Source: Vanessa cardui
Taxonomy: Eukaryota; Arthropoda; Insecta; Lepidoptera; Nymphalidae
Assembly (NCBI RefSeq): GCF_905220365.1
Contig: NC_061126.1
Location: 7,564,001-7,628,000 of the forward strand
DNA: 64,000 bases
Direction of reading: 5' to 3'
The position numbers were made by a program, and so were the translations under genes. The notes under the pieces are model-generated. The model did no database searches. It saw nothing but the letters and a program-made list of their open reading frames with translations, and was not told the origin of the DNA. Below are positions 26,175-38,017 of the stretch, one piece after another; within the stretch, counting starts at the first letter, position 1; each line of letters opens with the position of its first letter.

Positions 26175-27049
26175 AATGAATGAACGACGATTAACAAAAA
26201 CAATATATCACGTATCAAAGTTCACACATGTTAATCTTGTTTACTCATTTCGTTTATTTTGCCGTCTTTAACCCGTCCAGGTGTCGTTGTTCTCACGTAG
26301 CAATTAACGTCTACCTAACTTGAAGAGTTATACTTAAAGCTCGAGGGACGACTAAGAAAAACCTTGATAAATTCCCTGCAATTGTTCTACCTTAAATGTT
26401 TTCTGTTCACGTTATACAGATCACGGAAAGTTTATGTATTAACATTATATTATATTCATAATATAACTTCTTTAGATTATGATAACATATCGAAAAGTAA
26501 AAATAATAAAAAAATATTTAGTCACGGTGGTTTTTAAATTAAGAATCATTTTGGGCTGGTCTGGAAATTTTTGTCGCGTATGAAATAAATGTTACAAAAA
26601 TTATTTAATCTATAATTACACATTCTTTTAAATATTCTATATTGTAAATTATTAAACATTTATTTTCAATCTAAATGGACATAAATGTTGTGTTAAATTT
26701 ATGTTGGCGAGCTAATTTTTATACATAAATGTTAGGCAAAAATTGCTATATGATAAAATTAACACTGCATGACAAGGAATTCTCTAGAAGCTCATATAAC
26801 CGCCGCGAAGTTAGCGCATGCAGTTCTGAAACTGGGCCATAACTTCACACGCAACATTAACTTGGGACGTAGTCGCGACAAGGTTCACTTACGTATAAAA
26901 CTAGATATGTTTAGGCTCTTATATAAATTGACCCGACGCAGCGTTTGGTATTTTGAGGACCATGGTCAATTCATGAGTTTCTAAATGTCTTGCAGTTAAG
27001 CCAAGAGACTAGACTAGACATTGAACCAGGGAAAGATTTATAGCTTACT
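26175..27049. other. unassigned DNA with one GC-richer patch
   Basis: No gene recognised. A patch at 26770-26960 holds short overlapping frames and the phrase CGCCGCGAAGTTAGCGCATG but no protein motif. Confidence 0.4.
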
Positions 27050-27272
27050 AGCCATCCGACCCGGCTTCGCACGGATGCAATGCTGTCTAAAAGTGTTTCT
27101 TAACTATATTCCGCGTATTATATACGAAAACTTTCCTCTCGAATCGCTCTATCTATTAAAAAAACCGCATCAGAATCTGTTGCGTGATTTTAAAGATCGA
27201 AGCATATATAGGGATAGCGGTAAGCGACTTTGTTTTATACTTTGTAATGATACGTTATTTCTGCTCCATTAC
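27050..27272 (+). repeat. interspersed repeat resembling a common insect family
   Basis: Runs from CCATCCGACCCGGCTTCGC to TTTTATACTTTGTAATGATA. The phrases GACCCGGCTTCGCACGG, TTGCGTGATTTTAAAGATC and AAGCGACTTTGTTTTATAC are ones I recall as recurring in many insect genomes. There is no second copy in the window, so this is memory-based. The 111-codon frame over it (27021-27356) is not a host gene. Confidence 0.4.
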
Positions 27273-27309
27273 AGATTCGTGGAAAAACATGGGTTAGAAT
27301 TACTTTTGA

Positions 27310-27380
27310 CAAAAGCAGATTTCCTCACAATGTTTTCATTTATCGGCTACGAATGAAACAAACACAAAATTAACACGTAA
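27310..27380 (-). repeat. short remnant of a family A-like SINE
   Basis: GATTTCCTCACAATGTTTTC followed by ACGAATGAAACAAACACAAAATTAACAC matches the central part of family A in minus orientation with many differences. No head or tail remains. Confidence 0.45.
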
Positions 27381-27799
27381 GAAATCATTCATACAATCTA
27401 AACTTGACTGTATCGCCCGGGTCACTTTTAATCTTTCGGTTTAGTTCATTTAATCATTCGATCACTTTTTCCACTGTTTGTTTCCAAAATAGATTTCCCT
27501 ATTAATTAAATTCTTTACTTTTTATATTTTATTGCCGGAACAATGTAACTTGAAAGTACTTACTTTAATGTTTGTAACACAAAAAACTCGGCATACCTAC
27601 GAGTGGTATTACACACACATTACCCGATATACCCGGTATATACCCGGTACATTCAATACTCGAATTAATATGTTGGTTTACAACCGCACCGCATACCTCT
27701 CGGTTGCAGTCGAATGGGCCGGCACGCCCGGGGAAGTACCACTCTCTCACTTAAAATCGGCGTGAAGTGGTAGCTATGCTACCGCGTTTCGTCCGGTAA

Positions 27800-30265
27800 G
27801 TGAGAGTTCCGGAGGCCCGATCCCTCTCCCCCCAAAACATGGTTGTGCAGAATTTGGTGACATTACCCCAGGAGGGTACCATCAGCGACTGCGGTGGAGA
27901 ATCCCTCTCTGGGCATCCATGCTCAGGACGTACACCGCCTGAGCAGGGATGCCCAGGCTGCCCTCCGAATTCTGGGGGGGGCAATTTTGCGCTCGCCACT
28001 GTTCGGGGCAAGCGGAGCAGGCATCATAAGGCAACTCCTACCACACTCGCTGTGGACTTCTGCAACATAAGGGGACTCAACTCCAACTTGAATGCCGTTC
28101 ACTTTCACCTTGAGACGGCGAAGCCGGCCTTGCTCTTTCTTACCGAGACCCAGATATCTTCTCCTGCCGATACGTCTTTTCTCTCTTACCCCGGGTACAA
28201 ATTGGAGCATACTTTTGTGCCACGAGCTGGGGTGTGCGTTTACGTCAGAGATGATATCTGCTCTCGACGCCTCGGCAGCCTTGAAGGGCAGGACCTATCA
28301 ATTATCTGGTTGCGCGTAGAATGCGACGACCATCCGCGAATCTATGCGTGCCTTTATAGGTCCCATAGCGGTAATGCCGAAACCGACCGACTGGTTGAGC
28401 ACGTCCAATTGGCTACAGATTCCGTGCTGCAGCAGACTCCATCCGCAGAGATCATTATTCTGGGCGATTTCAATGCTCATCATACAGAGTGGCTTGGATC
28501 ACGCACCACTGATCATGCGGGTAGATCTGTTCTCGACTTCGCTTTGGCTTATGATTTGACACAGCTGGTCACCTCGCCAACGCGAATACCGGACGTGGAG
28601 GATCATACACCTTCCCTGTTGGACCTTCTGCTGACTTCGCATCCGGACGGCTATAAGATTGTCGTCAATCCCCCTCTGGGCTCGTCGGACCACTGTCTCG
28701 TCCGGAGTACAGTGCCAGTTACACGATACTCACGACCTCGTTTCGCGGGCTGTCGTCGCGTGTGGCACTACAAGTCAGCAGATTGGGATGGGATGCGGTC
28801 CTTCTTTGCATCTTACCCATGGGGGCGAGTTTGTTTCTCGATGGATGATCCGAGCGTTGTTGCTGACTCTGTCGCCGATGTGGTGCTTCAGGGTATGGAA
28901 CTTTTCATTCCATATTCTGCGGTGCCCATTGGTGGCAAGTCCCAGCCCTGGTTTGGTCGCCTCTGTATGACGGCTTCACGCCGAAAATGGGAACGCTACC
29001 AAGACTGGGCTAACGCATCGGCGTCTCGTGATACAAACACCAGCACATTCAGAAAGGAACATAACTCTGCCTCCAGGTCCTTCAAAAACGTGATAGCTGA
29101 GGCGAAGTCGAAGTACATTGGCAGAATTGGCGAGAGACTGGTGCGCTTCCCATCAGGAACACGTGCGTTCTGGTCTCTCGCTAAGGCTGTCCTAGGGAAT
29201 TTCTGTCAGCCTTCTTTTCCATCTTTGCACAGGGACGGTGAGTCATTGGCCCATACCGCGAAGGAGAAGGCCGATCTTTTAGGGTCTCTCTTCGCGTCGA
29301 ACTCGACTCTGGATGACCAAGGAAAGTCACCTCCATCAATCCCGCGATGTGATACGACGATGCCGGAGGTTAAATTTCGGCAAAGTGCAGTTCGGAAAGC
29401 ACTTCTTTCCTTGGACATTCACAAGTCGAGTGGACCCGATGGCATCCCTCCAATCGTGCTACGGACATGTGCTCCCGAGTTGGCACCGGTCTTAACGCGT
29501 CTTTTCCGGCAATCCTACGCATTAGGCGTCGTCCCGAACTCCTGGAAGACTGCTTTGGTGCATCCGATCCCTAAAAAAGGCAACCGCTCAGATCCGTCCA
29601 ATTATAGGCCTATAGCCATCACCTCCTTGCTCTCCAAGATAATGGAGTCCCTTATTAACTGCCAGCTCCTGCGATACCTAGAGGAGAATCAGCTGATTAG
29701 TGACCGCCAGTACGGTTTCCGTCGGGGTCGCTCAGCCGGTGATCTTCTAGTTTACCTTACTCACAGGTGGGCTGAAGCAGTTGAGAGCAAGGGGGAGGCA
29801 TTAGCAGCCAGCTTGGACATAACGAAGGCCTTCGATCGTGTATGGCACAAAGCGCTTCTTTCGAAGCTTCCTTCCTATGGGCTTCCCGGGAAATTATGCA
29901 ATTGGATTACCAGCTTTTTGGCAGATCGGAGCATCAAGGTCGTTGTCGACGGTGCATGCTCTGACTTAAAATTCGTCAATGCTGGTGTTCCACAAAGCTG
30001 CGTTCTATCACCCACTCTGTTTCTTCTGCATATCAATGATTTGTTGCAAATCGGGAACATTCATTGCTATGCAGACGACAGTACCGTTAACACCTTATAC
30101 ACCAGCCGCGCTAATATTTCTCGGGAAAACGTCGAAGAAAACCGGAACAAACTTGTGTCTGAAAAACGAAGTCTCGAACTGGGGCCGGCTAAATTTAGTC
30201 CATTTCACCAAAAAAAAAAAAAACACCATTTGTCGTATCTCCACGATTTGAGAACATCCCGATAG
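27800..30265 (+). CDS. LINE endonuclease/reverse transcriptase, N-terminal open frame (821 codons)
   Basis: The frame opens right after a TAA (27797-27799) with GTG; the first ATG is codon 14 (27839). It encodes an APE-type endonuclease, with LGDFNAHH around residue 223 and SDH at residues 296-298, then a reverse transcriptase. RT landmarks are KSSGPDGIPP, NYRPIAITSL, motif A LDITKAFD (Asp near 673), GVPQSCVLSP (Ser where Gly is usual) and the catalytic YADD (757-760). These proteins nick target DNA and copy the element's RNA at the nick. The frame derails at an A13 run near 30211-30223: the last 25 or so residues are out of frame and the true C-terminus continues at about 30226. The enzyme is therefore probably inactive from this copy, though both catalytic cores are intact. 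Confidence 0.92.
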   Translation: MRVPEARSLSPQNMVVQNLVTLPQEGTISDCGGESLSGHPCSGRTPPEQGCPGCPPNSGGGNFALATVRGKRSRHHKATPTTLAVDFCNIRGLNSNLNAVHFHLETAKPALLFLTETQISSPADTSFLSYPGYKLEHTFVPRAGVCVYVRDDICSRRLGSLEGQDLSIIWLRVECDDHPRIYACLYRSHSGNAETDRLVEHVQLATDSVLQQTPSAEIIILGDFNAHHTEWLGSRTTDHAGRSVLDFALAYDLTQLVTSPTRIPDVEDHTPSLLDLLLTSHPDGYKIVVNPPLGSSDHCLVRSTVPVTRYSRPRFAGCRRVWHYKSADWDGMRSFFASYPWGRVCFSMDDPSVVADSVADVVLQGMELFIPYSAVPIGGKSQPWFGRLCMTASRRKWERYQDWANASASRDTNTSTFRKEHNSASRSFKNVIAEAKSKYIGRIGERLVRFPSGTRAFWSLAKAVLGNFCQPSFPSLHRDGESLAHTAKEKADLLGSLFASNSTLDDQGKSPPSIPRCDTTMPEVKFRQSAVRKALLSLDIHKSSGPDGIPPIVLRTCAPELAPVLTRLFRQSYALGVVPNSWKTALVHPIPKKGNRSDPSNYRPIAITSLLSKIMESLINCQLLRYLEENQLISDRQYGFRRGRSAGDLLVYLTHRWAEAVESKGEALAASLDITKAFDRVWHKALLSKLPSYGLPGKLCNWITSFLADRSIKVVVDGACSDLKFVNAGVPQSCVLSPTLFLLHINDLLQIGNIHCYADDSTVNTLYTSRANISRENVEENRNKLVSEKRSLELGPAKFSPFHQKKKKHHLSYLHDLRTSR

Positions 30266-30918
30266 CCGCTACAGGTAGTATCGGAATACTTGGCGTTGAT
30301 ATTTCGAGCCTCGTTCAGTTCCGCGTTCAATTGGAAGGCAAAGCCAAATTGGCTTCAAAGAAGCTCGGTGTGCTCAGCAAGGCGAGACAGTATTTCACGT
30401 CGGCCCATCGCCTAAAACTTTACAAGGCGCAAATTCCGCCTCACATGGAGTACTGCTCTCACCTCTGGGCGGGTGCTCCCCAGTACCAGCTCCTTCCATT
30501 TGACCGCATCCAACGTAGAGCGGCTAGAGTTATCGACGATCAAGCCCTTTCCGATCTCCTTGATCCTTTGGCTTTGCGTAGAGATGTTGGATCACTCTGC
30601 ATCTTCTACCGAATTTTTCACGGGGAATGTTCCGAGGAACTGTTCGGATTAATCCCGGCTGCTGAATTTCACCTTCGGACATCTCGTCAAAATTCTAAGT
30701 TTCACCCGCACCATCTTGATGTCCGAAAATCCACAACAGCGCGATTTCTTAGACATTTTCTGCCTCGCACAACCACTCTGTGGAACCAGCTTTCGCCGGC
30801 GGTTTTTCCGAACCGATACGACATGGGAACCTTCAAGAAAAGAGCCTACTCCTTTCTCAAAGGCCGGCAACGCACCTGCAAGCCCCCTGGTGTTGCAGAT
30901 GTCCATGGGCGGTGGTAG
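30226..30918 (+). pseudogene. LINE reverse transcriptase, C-terminal part after frameshift
   Basis: Continues the protein in a different frame from PRFENIPIA and LGVDISSLVQF, through KLYKAQIPPHMEYCSHLWAG and RIQRRAARVI, to the conserved end MGTFKKRAYSFLKGRQ, stopping at TAG 30916-30918. The longest open stretch begins at 30331. The thumb and C-terminal region are thus present but separated from the catalytic part by the A-run frameshift. Sequence around 30130-30210 also looks shortened compared with the family. Confidence 0.88.
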
Positions 30919-30990
30919 TCACTTTCCATCAGGTGAGCCTCCAGCTCGTTTGCCACCTATTCCATAAAAAAAAAAAAAACGACTCGAATT

Positions 30991-33900
30991 GGTTTGGTAT
31001 ATTTTTACTTTACTTACTTACATAATGTATTCAAAACGTCGTACTATTTGTCTGTGTCGTTGTTCAAATTGTTAATGGACTAGCCCGAGGTTTAAGTGTT
31101 GAGCCCGGGTTGAGATACAAAAAATAATTTTTAGAAAAGCTATTTGCCTATTCAATTTCTGGACGAATAAGTTTGATGTTACTTCTAAGTGAGAAGTCCG
31201 AGGAGAAAGGATCATATACATCTGTTCTAGCGGATCGATTGAGCGAATTTGCTCATGATACATTTTGTATAAACATTAATAGTAATATTAGTCTTTAAGA
31301 TTTTTAATGCTTCAATTTTTTTAAGTGTTCGACTAAGGCGTTATAATTAGATAACTAAGTTATGCGTTTGAGGGGGCTCTTGGGCCTCGACCAGCCTTTA
31401 ACTAATTTGGTTTTTTATTTAGAATTTACAATATTTTTTTGCAATAGTTGTTTAAATGTAAATATTTAATGGATGTTCTAATTTATTCCTTTCAGAACAA
31501 TTTTCATTGAAACAAGATACATTAGGTAAATTAACGCTTGCCTCGGTCTCTTTAGACTCGGAATATCTTGATTGGGGTGATTACGTGAGTTATATTTAAT
31601 TATCACACCAAGTGGAAACATGTTCCTAGATTTTAGTCGTACATTTTCCGTGAATCGAGTGTAACAAAATAGCAATCCCGATGGGCAATCGTTTAAACTA
31701 AGTGCCTATAATTCGCAAGAGTTTACCCTCGCCCGCTCAGGGGAATCGTGCTTCGCCGGTTTGAAATATTTCTGACACATACAAACACTGAACCGACCTA
31801 CGTGGTTTATAATTACACTTAAATTATATCTTTAATGCGCTTCACAGCGCTTTAATTTTACGTTACACATAAAATACCCTTGCTATCGTGAATTCACTTT
31901 AAATATAAGGATGTTTTTGTATTATGTAATTTAGAGGGATAAAGAAATTTCGTTTACACTTTTTTCCATTATCGATACTACTTGATTGTAGAGTGTAGGC
32001 AAAGTCCAGAGCCTGTATTGCAGCGGGGCATACATTAAGCGTAGCTGGCGGGTTGGTTAGCAGTGGGCCCGTTTTATTGGCGTCACTAATGAGTTGCTAA
32101 TTCAATTTCACGGACGCAGAGCGACGCACGCGGCCGCCAGCCAGGCTCTGCCGCAGGCAGGTCATTTCTATTAACATAGATAGTGTATCTTTTGTTAGCC
32201 TTTTCTGTCGAAATAGATTGCTATTTACTAATTAATTTGCATAGTGAAGCGTTTCATGACTAAAGAAAACTATAATGCAATAGAAAGAGACACTCTATTA
32301 TAAAACATTTAAAACTATGTATAGCCTGGCAATGATTAAATCATTTATCAATTCAGCTAATAAATAAACAAGTGAATATCGAAACAACAAGGAAACTTTT
32401 CTGTTACAGTATATTAGACGAACAATATAAAAAATTCACTAATAAAGCTTAGTCAAACAACCCTACCATATATCTGATCGCTACCATTAAGTTAATGTGG
32501 CACATAAAACCTTTGTGTTTCGGTTTATGATGATGCGGTCGCCGCACGTTCAAAGAAAGTTCCCTGGCGGCAACAAATTTAGGAAACTTCTGATTCCCCA
32601 CGCACTTCCAATCTCTATTCTGGTAGTTACGATGCTCTTTGTCTAATTTGGAAAATTCTGTTGACTCAAAACACAATATACTTATTGTTATAATAAAAAT
32701 ATATATAATATAATTTTTCCAACCAACACATTCGTGCACAAAATTGACCTGGTAAATGAGTATAATAAATAATTAATAACATTGATAAGGGAGAAAAAAA
32801 ATGCGGGTAAAAAATAAGTTACCTGGCAAGCAGTGAAATAAAAATTATTAGAATTTTATGAAGATTAAGATCTATCATAAAATGTTATTCTCGCGAAAAA
32901 GAAAATGCCCGTAAATCCGAAATACATTGAACTGTTCGTTACTGTTTGAAATAGTACTGTTCACTCTCACTCACTCGTTACAAACCTCCTGACAGCTTGG
33001 CATTAGAAGCTTAGACCAACTTCGGACGAAGAAACCAACTTAGAAGTTAGCGAACTCAATCACTGTGAAAGGTAAACTTTGAGCAATTGTTTTCTTTTAC
33101 AGCGGACTGTAGTACATACTTCGAAATACAAGAAACTGATAACAGTTTCTATTAGTGTGTTACATGATTGGGTTGGATAGATTACACTAAAAGAGATCTT
33201 TTACTTTTATTATCTTTCTTATTTTCCAAACTTATATAATAGGTATTATACAACTATTCTTATTTTTGGAAAATATTACTAATTATTAGAAATATTCTGA
33301 TTCAGCGGTCTAATGAATGTCTTATCTTCATTCACAACAGCAGCTTTGAAAATCTAACAACAAGTAATTTAAAAGAGGGTGAAAAGGTATGAACAAAATT
33401 TACAAACAGTTTATTTGTGACAGCTATTAAACTTATTTGTAACACTAGTATTATTAATAGGTGAGTACTTTTTTCTAATTGTTATTATTTCCTTACTAGG
33501 CTATAACTCCTTTCACTCTTGAAATTTTAAAAGCCAACGTTGTTTGTTATAAGAACAACAGTTTACGTTCATATTCTACGTCAAGTTTCAAGACAGTCCT
33601 AATAAAAATTTGGCTACCTGATTACGCGAATAGCTCTGTACAAAGATGATATTGATATCGAGTGCGTTAGTATGCAATAAGATTTAGTGATAAGTATTAA
33701 GATATTGTGTTCGTTAACTACAAATCTCCTATAATTATTGTCTAGAATCGGTACAGGTACATGAATTCCAAGTCACACTAATTTGTGTCTGTGGTCTTGA
33801 GAATAGTCACTGTGACATCGATATTTATGACATTTCCTTTTTTTCATACATATATATAATGTTTGTTTTTCACATTCATACTAAAATAATATTTATAAAT

Positions 33901-35456
33901 ATTTGATATTATTATAACGCACTTGAGATTATTATTATATATTTTTGATTTATTCTTTATTATGTAGTGGAAATTTTTTAACTGTTGTATATAATTTCAA
34001 TTAAATTTAAAAGTATACCACACCACGGTTTGTGTCTAGTAAAAATAAAACGATATATTTATTTACATTTATTTATCTCATGTGTGAATATCGATTGAAA
34101 TAAACAACATACTAATTTTAGTTTTTATTTTAAACAAAATTATTATACACTACTTCCGGTTTTAACAAGATATTTGTATAAACGCATTAGAAGTAATACG
34201 TAGAAAATCCGGTAAAAGGTATTAAAGCGTACGGGCGGACAAATCGCTTGATTCGATACTGATTGCAACATATTGTTTATAAATTGTTTTATAGAAGTAA
34301 ACATAATCTCACCTTTCCGAATGAAGGAAAGCTAATTCAACATATGATGTCGAAGCTTTTAAAGTCTGGCATTTAAGTAAATTTATCTAAACTGTAGAAG
34401 AGCTAAAAATATTTTAACATTAATTAATGAACGTTCTCTGAATAATATAGTATATATATATCTACTTATATTGTAAAATAATAACGCCATCTGTTTTCTA
34501 TCTGTTTCCGGAGACATACCCATGTGATACATTGTCCTATGCAATAGCTATCGCATATCAAAGTCGGATGCAAAGTAGCTAAGCAAACAATCGTATGAGT
34601 GGGCGCCATGTTCTACTGCCAAGAAATAATCTCTTACGTGACAGTCACATACATCATATACAGAGCAGCTGCCAAAACTGTCTGCTGGGAGTCCCGCCTC
34701 GAACAACTTACCAACTAAAACAATATCAGGTACTTAGTAAACTTATCCTACAACAGAAATGCCAAACTTCATTTACAACTGACTGTGCACGAAGATAATA
34801 ATTCATAGTATCTACTTTTTCACATTAAGGCTACAAAGTTGAATACAAAAGTTGTCAACTATAATATGTTAAAATACAATTTCACGTGTTATAAAAAGCA
34901 ATTTGCTTACAAGCAAGTAAATTACCGTCGTAAAAAAGTTTTCTCCGAAAATAATATATGAAGGCTCGCAAACAACTTGAGTAACGATATTGGCCCATTT
35001 ATGTAAAGGTATGCCAGTGGGATTCCTCGGATCATCGTGGATTAGTAACGCGCAAATCTCTATTTAGTGGCACGATCTCTGCCCAACCAAACTGGGCCAA
35101 TTAGAGCTTATATAGAGTAAGCAGAATATCGATACTCGTAAGCTATTAATTGGTACCATATTATTACTTTCATAACTTTGTATTTCTAACATGTAACGAA
35201 CCATGAAGATGATACTGTAACTAAATTTGGTTTATAACTTTCCCATGATTTTAATCGCATTGGCAATATCTTAATATTAATTACTTGTTACAAATAACGT
35301 TATGTTATTAATTTTACGTATATAAACAATTTAGCGATAATCACAAATATTATCATATTACACTTACATGTTATGTTGTTGTGCTTGTATGTTTATGTTT
35401 TTTTTATAAAATAACAGATGTAATCAGTAAAAAATCTATGTGATAAATGTATTTTG
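30991..35456. other. gene-free stretch
   Basis: No gene recognised. GC-richer islands lie at about 31690-31770, 32030-32165 (GTAGCTGGCGGGTTGG, CGACGCACGCGGCCGCCAGC, GCTCTGCCGCAGGCAGG, with ATTA/TAAT cores nearby) and 32960-33075. The last ends CACTGTGAAAGGTAAAC, which would fit a splice donor of an untranslated exon, but nothing else supports that. Frames 32449-32739 (minus) and 34595-34798 match nothing I know. Confidence 0.4.
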
Positions 35457-36300
35457 AGCAATTCCCATTGATGACCAATCCCAGCCTTGGTTTGGTCGCC
35501 TCTGCTAAGCGGCGAAAAGCTCATGCCAAAAGCGGGAACGCTATCAAGCCTGGGTTAACACATCGGTGAAAAGGATACCAAAACAAAAACCTCTGCCTCT
35601 AGGTGCTTTTAAAACGTCATTGCTAAGTCGATGACAGTGTAGTAGCACATTCACGCTTTCAGGAACAAGTGCGTTTTAGTCAGTCTTCTTTTCCATCTCT
35701 ACACAAGGACGGTGAGTCATTTAAACTCGATTCTGAATGACCGATGATGGTGTTTTTCCTCAGTCATCCAGAATCGAGTTTGACAATTGATTCCAACCAC
35801 TCAGCGGCTCATAATACCGTGATGCCGGACAAATTCTGGCAAAATGCAGTTTTTAAAGCACTTCTTTTTTTTATATTCATAAGTCGAGTAAACCCGATGG
35901 CATCTCTCCAATCGTGCTCCGAAAACGTGCTCCCGCGTTAGTACCAACTTTTTAACGCAATTCAACCCAAAAATACACAATTCTGCGCGTAACCTCTAAA
36001 AAATCATTTGTCTCCACGATTTGAATATCAGAATACTTGTCGGTGATGAATTTCGTTCAGTTCTGCAGTCAATTGCTTGGTGTGCTCAGCAAAGCAACAT
36101 GGTACTTCACGTCGGCCCATCGCTTAAAACTGCACCACTGGGCGGGTTTTCTCCAGTACCAGCTTCTTCCATTGGGGATCTTTCTAGAAAAGAGCGTACA
36201 TACTCTCTAAGGCCGGTAGCGCACCTGCAAGGCCCCGGTGTTGTAGGAATAGTCACTCTCCATCAGGTGAGCCTTCTGCTCGTTTGTCACTAATATCATA
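35457..36300 (+). mobile_element. old, internally deleted LINE copy, family F, copy 3
   Basis: Begins inside the coding region (ATTGATGACCAATCCCAGCC, equivalent to PIGGKSQPWFGRL of the 27.8-kb copy) and ends in the family 3' region (CTCCATCAGGTGAGCC, CTCGTTTGTCACTAATATC). Blocks correspond to 28925-29060, 29100-29480 and 30200-30960 of the better copy, with large pieces missing between them, including the whole reverse-transcriptase core. Many substitutions and frameshifts. Frames 35744-35941 and 36021-36293 are fragments of it, not genes. Confidence 0.88.
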
Positions 36301-37644
36301 ATAGTTGTGGCTTATTGTTCTCACTTATACCGTATATTATTTTATGTAATTTGACTACACTGTCATGAAACCTAGTGCGCTTTGATTTTTCAACTTAAAA
36401 TCTGAAACAGTATGCGGCTTTAGCTCTGCGGCGGTAATTATTATCTACTGTTTTAAAAATGTGCTGATATTATTTATTTCGCAGATAAGAAGACTTTAGG
36501 GATTATTTTGTAAGTATGTAAAGGTTTCCTTCCCTTCTGATATCGAGAACTCAAGACAGTAATAAGTTATCCGCAACCCTTCGTAAAAGGTTATTGCAGC
36601 AGTGCGTATGTATATTATACTGAAAAGTTTTATTACAAGCTGATATTTCTTGATTTGTAATACCAAACGCATCAACAATATTGCTATATTGCAAAATTTT
36701 TAACGTTAGTATTATATAGCAATGTTTCAATCACGCAGTTTAGAACAAGAGTTCCGACTCCTTGAGTTTGAGCGAATATTTCTTCATCAAAGATGTCGTG
36801 CACTGTTGTTCATGACTAACTCATCGTATGTTTTTCAACATATCAAAACATTAAAGCCACTTATTACGTAACTTTGCAATGAATTTTCTATTTTTTGTGA
36901 TTATTTGTGCAACAACCAAAGTTTGTGGTGGTTATTCATTTTACCGCTTATAATGATGACTTTCGATATATGTACATATATAACAAAACGTATAATTGTA
37001 TGTTAATCAAGAAATTAACTTTCGAATTCCTCAAGAGTTACAGATAAATATGATATAGCATTTTGGCGTGTGCTTACAAACTTGTAACTTTAATACGGCA
37101 AAAAAAATGGTAATACCTAAGTTTTAATTAAATCAAGCTCTGCAAACAAGATTATATTTTTTGTATAATGTTTGAGTAAGACCTGATTTATAAGGTCTTA
37201 TTCAAACAAACAAATTGTTTAAAAATAAACGATACGGGATGTACATATTGAAATCCCATTAAAATTAAAATAAATATTCGTTTTAACGAATTACTTAAGA
37301 CTACCTATATCAATGTATGTGTATGTAAATGTAATATTATTCAGTAATATTTGAGTCTTTATTTACCATCCGGATAGCGCTAACTTTATTGCCGTATAAC
37401 AGTAACAGCCTGGCAACGTAATTATCTCCCAAATCCCAGGCCAATTCCAGTATTTAAGAAAGATAAACGAGAGGAAAACGGATCCATTCCATCGAACCTT
37501 GAAAGTTTCACTGATAAATAATTATCGTGAGTTGATAACATCGTTCGTTAAAATATAGCTTTAGCTTTATAATTACGTGCACGTTTTACTCGTTGTGCGT
37601 TATATATTTGGCTATATTGTATTTGTTACTGACTCGTTTTCTTA
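36301..37644. other. AT-rich DNA, nothing recognised
   Basis: No gene, repeat partner or RNA structure seen. The minus-strand frame 36496-36678 has no motif. Confidence 0.45.
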
Positions 37645-38010
37645 GTGGATAGATATAATGGAAATCCTGTGGGTCCTGGATGGGTCCTGGGTTCAAGCTA
37701 CAATTTGGCCTGATAAAAGTTATTGGGTTATTATTTTAACAAAACATTTTCATTTTTCAGTGACACCCCAGGTTCTGAAGGTTGGAAGTGTCCACATTCT
37801 TTGGAAAGCACATACAGAAGTTGATCCTACGCTTAAATTATTTCTGATCGTGTAGGATTTGTTGTACCATCGGATTATGAGAGTGATGAAGTAGAGAGTG
37901 CAGCTATGTTTGCAAACACATTTGTGCACTATATGTCCACTGTAGTTGCTTGTCTTCCTTTAGATTGGACGCCGTGGTCAAATTTGCTGTAGACTACATC
38001 ATCATTATCA
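37645..38010 (+). repeat. interspersed repeat family C, longer copy
   Basis: Begins near GGGTCCTGGGTTCAAGC (a possible degenerate B box), then TTATTGGGTTATT, GGTTCTGAAGGTTGGAAGTG, CTTTGGAAAGCACATACAG, CCATCGGATTATGAGAGTG, TTTGTGCACTATATGTCC, ATTGGACGCCGTGG, ending in CATCATCATTATCATC. This order matches a lepidopteran repeat known to me, and its first half matches 5920-6062 (minus). The 65-codon frame 37658-37855 is part of the repeat. Confidence 0.7.
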
Positions 38011-38017
38011 TCAGTGC

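Larger units (their letters stand above)
27667..30981 (+). mobile_element. Jockey/CR1-like non-LTR retrotransposon, family F, nearly complete
   Basis: About 3.3 kb on the plus strand: a 5' leader (27667-27799), an endonuclease/reverse-transcriptase gene broken by one frameshift (27800-30918), a short 3' region ending CCACCTATTCCAT, and a poly-A tail at 30966-30979. A possible 9-bp target duplication ACTCGAATT lies at 27658-27666 and 30982-30990, the right copy two bases after the A run. Codon use and GC are far above the AT-rich surroundings. No separate gag-like first gene is visible, so the copy is either 5'-truncated or of a form lacking one. Two further copies are at 13697 (minus) and 35457. 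Confidence 0.92.

Noticed and set aside
27021..27356. 111-codon frame as a possible host gene
   Set aside because: Coincides with a sequence type I recognise as a widespread insect repeat, followed by a SINE remnant.
28092..31025. Numerous short frames on both strands
   Set aside because: Shadows of the GC-rich LINE F coding region.
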